From Myxococcales bacterium (GTDB taxonomy: Bacteria; Myxococcota_A; Polyangia; Polyangiales; JAFGIB01), in the NCBI GenBank assembly GCA_029880325.1, contig JAOUOP010000015.1, forward strand, positions 62,001 through 126,000: a stretch of DNA of 64,000 nt, given 5' to 3'. The translations under genes and the position numbers were made by a program. Below, one piece after another: positions 58,183-64,000 of this stretch. The notes under the pieces were generated by a model. The model was given only the letters and a program-made list of their open reading frames with translations, ran no database searches and was not told where the DNA came from. Numbering within the stretch: the first letter of the stretch is position 1; each line of letters begins with the position of its first letter.

Positions 58183-58740
58183 TCCAGGCTGCAAGCGTCG
58201 TGGCGGCGCCGGCTGCAGGCGAGCGCTACGCCGCCAGCAAGGGCGCGATTTTCACGGCCATGGATCGCGACACCGGTGACGTGGTCTGGGAGCGCGTGCT
58301 GGGGCCGAGCAGCACTTTGGGCGGCGTCATGACCTCGCTGGCGACCGATGGCGAGCGGGTCTTCCTCGCGAACACCAACTGGGTGGTCTTCGGTTTCTTC
58401 GGCGGCATTCGCCACCCCCTCGACAACTCCACCGTCATGGCGATCGATCCCGCGACGGGCGCCGAAGCGTGGAGCGTTCAGATGCCCACTCCCATGTTCG
58501 GCGCCATGACAGTGGCCGACGGGGTGGTCTTCTTCGGCTTGATTCACGGTGAGGTCTCCGGACTCGAGACCGAGACCGGAGACGAGGTCTTCTACGCCGC
58601 GGTGAACGGTCCCATCGGAGGTGGAATCTCGGTCGCCCGCGGTCAAGTCTATGTGCCCTACGGCTTCAACTTTGCCACGGCTTTGACGCTCGACGCTGGC
58701 GTCGTGGGCTTCAAGTACGCGGGGACGAAGGTTCGAAGAG
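58182..58740 (+). pseudogene. 3' remnant of a PQQ-type beta-propeller protein
   Basis: The open frame starts at the end of the carboxyltransferase gene and reads propeller blades AMDRDTGDVVWERVL, VMAIDPATGAEAWSVQ and GLETETGDEVFYA, typical of PQQ alcohol/polyvinyl-alcohol dehydrogenases. The N-terminal half, signal peptide and start are missing. The frame runs on past LDAGVVGFKYAG with no stop, straight in frame into the next gene. A truncated gene, perhaps silenced by a deletion. Confidence 0.7.
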
Positions 58741-58904
58741 CGCAGCGGCGCGGGACGGGGTTTGCGCAGCGTCCCGCGCCGCTGGCGTTTGTGCGCGGCT
58801 TTTCGCAGCGCCATGACGCCCCGATCAGAGCGGCAGGCATTTGGGCGGTGACACTCTTGGGGTGCTTCGGTGATGGAGGAGTATCCCCTGACAAGGAGGA
58901 GCCC

Positions 58905-59753
58905 ATGGGCTCGAGATCCGTGCTTGCTCTCGCCTTCGCCATTTCGGCGATTCCCGCTTCCCTCGCCGCCCAGGTCCCTGAGGTGGAAGACCAAGTCGGC
59001 GACAAGGTTGATTCGGATGAACCGGTCGGGCCGGCCGCAGAACCGGTGGCCGACACCGATCCTACGGAGGCGGAGCCGCCTGCCGCTGAAGCAGCTACGT
59101 CACCCGCGGTCCCGAGTTCGGCGCCAGTGACCGAACCCGGGACCGCCTCCGGCGCACCGAGTCAGCCCGAGCATCACGTTTGGGCCCGCAGGCGGCTGCC
59201 GGTCTACGTGCAACTCGGTCCCGCTGGCGGGGTGCTCTACGAGGACGAGGGCAATCGTCTGACCGCCCGGGAAAGCCGTCGTCTGGCTGCGGGGGGCCTG
59301 CTGCTGCGCGCGGGTGCCGTGCTGCGCGAACACCACCTTTTGGGAATGCGCCTCGCTATGTCAGGCCGGCCCAGTCGCGCCGTTGTCATCGACGGTCAGG
59401 CTTCGAATCAGTGGGGTGGCGTCGGCCAGGTGAGCTTCGGTCCCGAATATCGCTATCTTACGGGCGCCGGCTTCTACTTCGGTGGCTCCCTCGGCCTGCA
59501 CGCCATCGGCGCCGGACTCGAGCTGAGTGCTGACCCGCCCGACCCGGACTGCCGCGGGGTCGAATGCAATGACGTGGAAGGACGCGGCGCGCTCGGCGCC
59601 GCGCTGACCGCGAGCGTGGGTTATGAGCTGCGCGTGACCCCGTGGTTTGCCATGACCATGGAACTTTACGGCGGCATGCAGGCAGCGGTGGATGACGAGG
59701 ACCGCGACATGGACACGGCGACTCTCGGCGTGGCCTTCGGTGCGGGCCTGTGA
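58905..59753 (+). CDS. Predicted outer-membrane beta-barrel protein
   Basis: 282 residues from ATG 58905, selected over the upstream open frame by AAGGAGGA 5 nt before it. Signal peptide SVLALAFAISAIPASLAAQ, a 60-residue acidic Pro/Ala/Glu linker, then an amphipathic barrel-like region (YRYLTGAGFYFGGSLGLHAIG, LTASVGYELRVTP, LGVAFGAGL). Resembles the other surface barrels in the window. No family assigned. Confidence 0.7.
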   Translation: MGSRSVLALAFAISAIPASLAAQVPEVEDQVGDKVDSDEPVGPAAEPVADTDPTEAEPPAAEAATSPAVPSSAPVTEPGTASGAPSQPEHHVWARRRLPVYVQLGPAGGVLYEDEGNRLTARESRRLAAGGLLLRAGAVLREHHLLGMRLAMSGRPSRAVVIDGQASNQWGGVGQVSFGPEYRYLTGAGFYFGGSLGLHAIGAGLELSADPPDPDCRGVECNDVEGRGALGAALTASVGYELRVTPWFAMTMELYGGMQAAVDDEDRDMDTATLGVAFGAGL

Positions 59754-59884
59754 GCGCGTGGGGGGAGGCCAGGAGCTTGATGGACTGTGTTCATGGGTAG
59801 TGCGCAGCGCAGCCTGGTTTCTGTGCCCGCGCCGAGGGCCCGTCGGCGTGAAGTCGCCGTTGGTTCTGCGACCAATTGCGCAAG

Positions 59885-60116
59885 TTACGGAAGCAGCGAG
59901 TCCCAGTGCTTTTTGTCAGCGTCCAGGTGTTCGGTCTGCAGATGCTGCGGACGTTGATCGACTCGAGCGCCGCCGCGGCCCCTGGGATGCCGTAGAGCGT
60001 CAGGTCCATCCAGTGGAGCGCGATTTCGGCGTCTTCGATTGGCACCGTCGCGTCGGTGGAGACCAGAAAGTGGTCGCTCGTGGCGTGATTGACGAGCATG
60101 GCCGCGATGCTATCGC
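59885..60116 (-). pseudogene. C-terminal remnant of an unknown protein, frameshifted
   Basis: Minus-strand frame LVNHATSDHFLVSTDATVPI... EIALHWMDLTLYGIPG looks protein-like. After ALESINV the same frame degenerates, while the +1-shifted frame reads HLQTEHLDADKKHWDSLLP and stops at 59885. The beginning abuts element A copy 2. The fold is unknown; a hydrolase is possible. A frameshift and a 5' loss make this a remnant. Confidence 0.5.
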
Positions 60117-60284
60117 CTAGATGTGCTCGGCGGGAGTCATGATCCGCTCTCGGGACCGCTACGGCGCCAGCTGCGGCGTCCGGTCCCCTTGAAATACACG
60201 GAGTATTCCGGCGGAGGCCGTCCTTGCATCTGGCATCGTATCGACCCCGATCTTCGGCTCAGCACTCCCGCCGAGCACATCTAG
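60117..60284. repeat. 168-bp palindromic element, family A copy 2
   Basis: Begins and ends with CTAG; the outer 22 bp (CCTAGATGTGCTCGGCGGGA...) are exactly inverse. It differs from copy 1 at 7 of 168 positions. Its right-hand CTAG contains the terminal stop codon of the SDR gene (60283-60281), and its left side adjoins a gene remnant, so it stands at a deletion or insertion junction. If TA is the duplicated target, the flanks C-TA-G on both sides fit an IS630/Tc1-mariner insertion. Confidence 0.88.
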
Positions 60285-61408
60285 GGCATGCCCGCGCCGG
60301 CTGCGCCCAGCGTGAACGCGGCCTCGGTGTTTTCGTCCAGCAAGCCCTCTTCGAACAGGGGAGCCAGGCCCTGGGTGGCGTAGGGCTCGGTGCGTGAGCC
60401 GGTCGCCACGTTCGGCAACGGATCCTGCATCTGCAGCAGCTGCGTGTACGTCTACCCGACGAACGAGGCCGGCAAGGCCACATCCATCAGGGCGCGGAAG
60501 CCGTCGAGCACGGCCTGCAGGTAGGGGTTTTGGGAGTTGCCCTGTGGGTCGACCGGCTCGAGGTAGATCGGATTGTGGCCGGAAGAGAACCCGGTCTTCA
60601 TCAACGTCGGGTTGATGGTGGAGACCTTGATCGGGCTTCCGGAGACCCTCAGGAAGCCACGCAGGTTGTTGGCGTAGGTGAGCAGCGCGCGCTTGCCCGC
60701 GACGTACGTGCTGAAGAAGCTGCCCCCGGCGGCCTCGCCTGCTTCGCTGCCGCCAACCGAGTAGTCGATCGTCGAGACGGTGTAGAGCAGCCGAGAGTAG
60801 CTGCTCTGGCTCATCATGGGCAAGAGCCGGTTGGTCACGCGCATCTGTCCGATGTAGAGGGTCTCCATCGCGAGCTGCGTCTGGGACTCCATGTAGGGCA
60901 CCAGGCTAGTGGCCACGGGGACGGCCGTGCCGAACACGCCACGGCCGGCGTTGTTGATGAGGATGTCGATCGGCTGGCCGTTCAGCGTTCCGGCAAGCTC
61001 GCTGGCGAACGCCTCGACACTCGCCAGGTCCGCGACGTCCAGGGTCAGCATCGGAAACGGATGCCTTGGGTAGTAGGCGGGGACGCGCGAGGTGCCGATC
61101 ACGGTCACGCCTTCGGCCTGCAGGGCCAGGCCCGTGGCGAGGCCGAGCCCGCGCGACGCGCCCGTGATCACCGCCACCTTGCCCGCGAGCGACACCTCAG
61201 GCGCGAACTCGCCGAGCGGGAAGTACTTCGGCGTGACCGCGGTCTGCAGCGGCGGGGCGGCCTCCACCTGGGCCAACGCCCGGGTGGCACCGCTCGCCCC
61301 CACGGCCGCGAGCAACCCGCCCGCCTTCAAGAGTTCACGGCGGGTGCCGCGCTGGGCGAGCACCCGCTGTGCCGAGGGCCCATGTTGCTGATTGGTCCTT
61401 TTCGTGAT
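60281..61408 (-). pseudogene. SDR oxidoreductase with Tat signal, in-frame stop and no ATG
   Basis: The frame has a twin-arginine signal (RRELLKAGGLLAAVGASG), an SDR Rossmann motif GASRGLGLATG, LINNAGRG and the Tyr-Lys-containing region YVAGKRAL. The coding frame is cut by TAG at 60454-60452 after PASFVG, yet reads on for 56 more residues (TYTQLLQMQDPLPNVATGS...) to a second stop at 60283. The expected start after GGAGG and a 7-nt spacer is ATC (61408), not ATG. Two independent lesions make inactivation likely. Confidence 0.75.
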
Positions 61409-61596
61409 CTCAGTCCCTCCTGTCGACCGCCGAGCCGTGTTGCTCGGGCGTCGATGGAGAGGGGCGGGCGGCGCGCGTTTGTGACGGGGAAAAGCGCCGC
61501 TACTTGAAGCCGATGCAGCTTCTGATGAGGGAAAGGGGCGCGACCGCGCGCGATGTGACGCCCGATCCTCGGCGACTCTGGAGCGGGTCTGGCCAG

Positions 61597-62160
61597 TCAC
61601 CCTTCGAGGCGCGTCGCCCACAGCTGGCGACCGCGGGGGGGCGAAACCGAGCTCGGCCAGCGCCCGCTGAGCGTGGCGCACAGCTGCGCGCCACGCTCAG
61701 CACCCAGCAGGTCGCCCAGGCGCGTTTGGTGGACGAAGCGAGCGTGAGCGAGGGGCGAATTCCCATCGGCTTCCACCGCACGCTCGAAGTGCGAGAGTGC
61801 CTCGTCCCGCCGTCCGCGGGCCGCCGCGAGCTGCCCCCTGAGGAAGTCGGCCTGGCCGGCCAGCGAGCGGAACTCGTGCTTCATGCGGTAGATGCCGTCG
61901 GCATCCACGCGCGAGAGGGTCTTGAGCGCCACGCGCGTGTCGGTCCGCGTGTCGAGCGCCTCGACCACGACGCCCATGCCTCCCTCACCGATCCGGCGCT
62001 GCACGACGAAGCGCCCCTCGCATAGCGTCGTGTCGGGCGCCAGCAGCGACCCCGGCGAGGACACCTTGGCGGCCTCGTGCAGCAGCCGGTCGAAGGCCGA
62101 GTCGTCACCCGACGAACTCGGCCCGCCGCCCTGGCCGCCTTTTTGCGAGCCCTCGCCCAC
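61597..62160 (-). pseudogene. Internally deleted PknK-type kinase gene
   Basis: Residues 1-100 are the beginning of a Ser/Thr kinase (GEGGMGVVVE glycine loop, VALKTL lysine, MKHEFRSL). At about residue 101 the frame jumps to a TPR-like tail (QLAAARGRRDEALSHFERAV, RFVHQTRLGDLLG) normally about 1000 residues later. HRD, DFG and the whole ATPase are missing. In-frame deletion is the simplest explanation. Compare the intact-looking relative at 25946. Confidence 0.75.
61666..61701. repeat. 14-bp perfect inverted repeat
   Basis: GCTGAGCGTGGCGC (61666-61679) and GCGCCACGCTCAGC (61688-61701) with an 8-nt loop, in the tail of the deleted kinase gene. Confidence 0.7.
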
Positions 62161-62187
62161 CGTGTCCTCCTGACCGACAGGCTAGCC

Positions 62188-62475
62188 CTAGTGGCCGCCA
62201 TGGTGAAATGGGCATCCGCTGGCGGCTTTCGCTCCGCCGCCGGCCGGTTTGGCGAAGCTGGTGAGGTCGGCGCGCTGGTCGTTGGCGCCCTCGCCGTGGA
62301 CGGCCTCGTAGAAGGGCACCTGGTCCCGGCCAAAGCGCGGGTCGCGCAGCATGGCGTGCGTGTCCTGGTAGCGTGTGAGAATCCACGAGTTGGTCGTGGT
62401 GCGGTAGCACAGCGGCTGCCGCTCGCGTCGGAGCTTGCAGGTGGCGTAGGGGGCCTGCACGAAGGCTCGCGCCCG
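62188..62475 (-). pseudogene. Cytochrome P450 N-terminal remnant with fused C-terminal tail
   Basis: The frame reads PYATCKLRRERQPLCYR, ILTRYQDTHAMLRDPRFGRD and VHGEGANDQ, the standard N-terminal third of bacterial P450s, then abruptly a Gly/Ala-rich end GCPFHHGGH resembling the C-termini of some P450s. The I-helix, ExxR and heme-Cys loops are absent. Probably an internal deletion. Start codon uncertain (GTG 62460 is the first). Confidence 0.65.
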
Positions 62476-62567
62476 CCGTGCTGTAGGCGGCGGAATCGTG
62501 GGGGGTGGGGCCTCAGCGGTGTAGGCAGCGTGGCATCCGGTGCCGATATGGCTGAAACTGGGGGGGG

Positions 62568-63173
62568 CTAAAGATACCTACGGTCGGCCGGAACCGTCAT
62601 CATCAGCTGCCAGCCATGACAGCCCTCGGCCAGCAGCAAGTCGCAGAGCGCATCGAGCTCGCCGAGGTTTCTGCGATTGACCTGGGTGTTGAGGGCGATG
62701 GCAAGCCCCGCCTCGCGGCAGTTTGCGAGGGCGGCTCGCGCGGCGCGGTACGAGCCGTCGACGCCGCGCAGGGCGTCGTGGGTGGCTTCGGTGCCGTCGA
62801 TGGAGACCGACACGCTCTGGACGCCGGCCTCCAGGGCTTGCCGCGCGACGCGGGGCGTCAGTCCGCGACCACCGCTGACGAGAGCGCAGCTGAGACCACG
62901 GGCGGCGATGGCTTCGGCCACGCGCTGCCAGCCGCGGTAGAGGTAGACCTCGCCGCCTATGAGGGTCACCTCCTGCACGCCGAGGTCGGCGAGCTGGTCC
63001 ACGAGATCGAGGGCCTCGTGCAGAGACAGCTCGTCCGGTCGCGCGCGCCCAGCCCGCGAGCCGCAGTGGCGACAGCGCAGGTCGCAGGCAAGGGTCAACT
63101 CCCAGACAGCATGGACCGGACGGCAGGCGCGGTCGACGGGGCGTGCTTGCCGGCTCGACTCGATGCCGCGCAC
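62568..63173 (-). pseudogene. Truncated radical SAM protein
   Basis: The 4Fe-4S cluster motif is CDLRCRHC, preceded by AVWELTLA. The SAM-binding GGE is in LIGGEVYLYRG, then VSVSIDGTEATHD. The frame ends early at MMTVPADRRYL, where relatives continue with the rest of the barrel and a SPASM-type Cys cluster. About 40 percent of the usual length is gone. The GTG at 63173 is a guess for the start. The deletion end is adjacent to the P450 and kinase remnants. Confidence 0.65.
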
Positions 63174-63305
63174 CTGTGAGCGAGTGCTCGAGTGTAGCGG
63201 CAAGCGTCGAGCGGGTCGTTTCTGCGCTACCGCTGCCCCGGCTCCCCGCTGCTGCACGCGGGCAGTGTAGCCGCAAGGCACGCGCGGCGCGAGTCCGCGA
63301 TTGAC

Positions 63306-64000
63306 TCATCGCGCCGCAACGCGAGTCATGGCTTGGCGTAGGGCCTTCACACTTGGCCACAGGCCGTAGGCGAGCGCCGCGCTGAAGAGCACGATGGCCA
63401 GGCCGTGGGGGCCGGCAAAGAGCGTCGCAGCGCTGGCGGTGACGGCGAGGATCACCAGCAGGGGGCGCCGCTTGCGGACGCCGAGCACGCGGCTCAAGTG
63501 CGAGTAGCGCATCGGAAATGCGACCATCAGCGTGCAGGCAGCACCGACTGCGGCGCCTACGTAGACGGGCTCCTTGCCGAAGAGCAGTAGCGCCGAGGCC
63601 ACAAGCACCGCGGCCACCGCAGAGGGTACGCCACCGAAGCTGCCAGCTTCGGCCGCGTCCTTGGTGAGCGTGAAGTAGAGCAGGCGACTCCAAGTGAACA
63701 GCGCGTAGCTGCCGCCGAGCAGAAGACCCGCGCCGCCGCCGAGCAGCAGCGCGATGGCGACTCCGGGTGCCAAACCGTAGGTGATGGCATCGGCGACGTC
63801 GTCGGCGTAGACGCCGAAGCGCGTGCCACCCCAGCGGCGGGCCGCCAGGCCGTCAAGACCGTCGAAGGCCCAGCCGAGCAGAATGAGCGCCAGCATGGTG
63901 TCGAGGCGGCCGGCGACGGCAGCCGCCATGGCGGAAAGACCGCACAGCAGATTGCCGAATGAAAGCGCATCGGCCACATGGCGGCGGCGCGAACGGCGCG
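63306..64000 (-). CDS. pssA: CDP-alcohol phosphatidyltransferase (PssA-like), partial (N-terminus outside window)
   Basis: The minus-strand frame is open at the right edge (RRRHVADALSFGNLLCGL). The CDP-alcohol signature DGLDGLAARRWGGTRFG-x3-DDVAD is complete, and six to seven hydrophobic helices follow (VAIALLLGGGAGLLLGG, VAAVLVASALLLFG, LLVILAVTASAATLFA). Most similar to phosphatidylserine synthase of the type with PNLVT/LANLFCG-like N-termini; the exact product is inferred. Inner membrane phospholipid synthesis. Confidence 0.85.
   Translation of the reverse strand, partial: RRSRRRHVADALSFGNLLCGLSAMAAAVAGRLDTMLALILLGWAFDGLDGLAARRWGGTRFGVYADDVADAITYGLAPGVAIALLLGGGAGLLLGGSYALFTWSRLLYFTLTKDAAEAGSFGGVPSAVAAVLVASALLLFGKEPVYVGAAVGAACTLMVAFPMRYSHLSRVLGVRKRRPLLVILAVTASAATLFAGPHGLAIVLFSAALAYGLWPSVKALRQAMTRVAAR

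Overview
The window is about 64 kb of high-GC bacterial chromosome, cut by a gene at each end: a GGDEF gene at the left edge and a phosphatidylserine-synthase-like gene at the right. Gene content points to Myxococcota or a related deltaproteobacterial lineage, and the sequence may come from a metagenome. The evidence is PknK-type Ser/Thr kinases fused to AAA ATPase modules, roadblock proteins, an FHA-GGDEF cyclase, many lipoproteins with Gly/Ser/Ala linkers, Cys- and Asp-rich surface proteins and a CDP-alcohol phosphatidyltransferase. This placement is inference; no rRNA or tRNA is present to confirm it.

Layout. 1-5.6 kb: FHA-GGDEF cyclase, a large IPT/Kelch lipoprotein and its beta-barrel partner. 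5.8-9.1 kb: mobile-element graveyard (a 168-bp palindromic element, a 26-bp perfect hairpin, an IS256-type tail, a Y1/HUH transposase-like gene, a 71-bp direct repeat and a beheaded kinase gene). 9.2-18.9 kb: ECF sigma factor, SRPBCC protein, PIN remnant, methyltransferase, ferritin-like lipoprotein, winged-helix/AAA regulator, proC and an envelope pair. 19-28.5 kb: unknown helical protein, aminopeptidase P, Cys-rich secreted proteins, ABC1/UbiB kinase and a PknK-type kinase. 29-36.6 kb: polysaccharide module (sulfotransferase, Wzt, Wzm, methyltransferase fusion, glycosyltransferase). 36.7-40.2 kb: pectinacetylesterase-type lipoprotein, AraC regulator and a small lipoprotein. 41.2-44.1 kb: compact operon roadblock / ODP-type diiron metallo-beta-lactamase / half receiver / ParA / roadblock. 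44.2-53.9 kb: small hydrolases, VOC and YceI proteins, epoxide hydrolase, PAP2 phosphatase, lipoprotein, GMC oxidoreductase and a polytopic glycosyltransferase-like protein. 54-59.8 kb: biotin carboxylase plus a carboxyltransferase-BCCP fusion, a PQQ-propeller remnant and an outer-membrane protein. 59.8-62.6 kb: dense gene decay (SDR with an internal stop and no normal start, internally deleted kinase and P450 genes, frameshifted remnant). 62.6-64 kb: truncated radical SAM gene and pssA.

Two things stand out. The first is the 41.2-44.1 kb operon. It links an oxygen/iron-binding ODP-type protein to a ParA-like ATPase, two roadblock proteins and a half-length receiver, with overlapping or closely spaced genes. 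It could be an oxygen-responsive positioning or polarity module.

The second is a set of four full-length imperfect palindromes of about 166-169 bp (5835, 24342, 30033, 60117). They belong to three sequence families, are each bounded by CTAG or TTAG, and each lies within about 22 bp of a coding boundary. They look like related non-autonomous elements, perhaps IS630/Tc1-type MITEs, or structured RNA cassettes. One family has two 96%-identical copies 54 kb apart.
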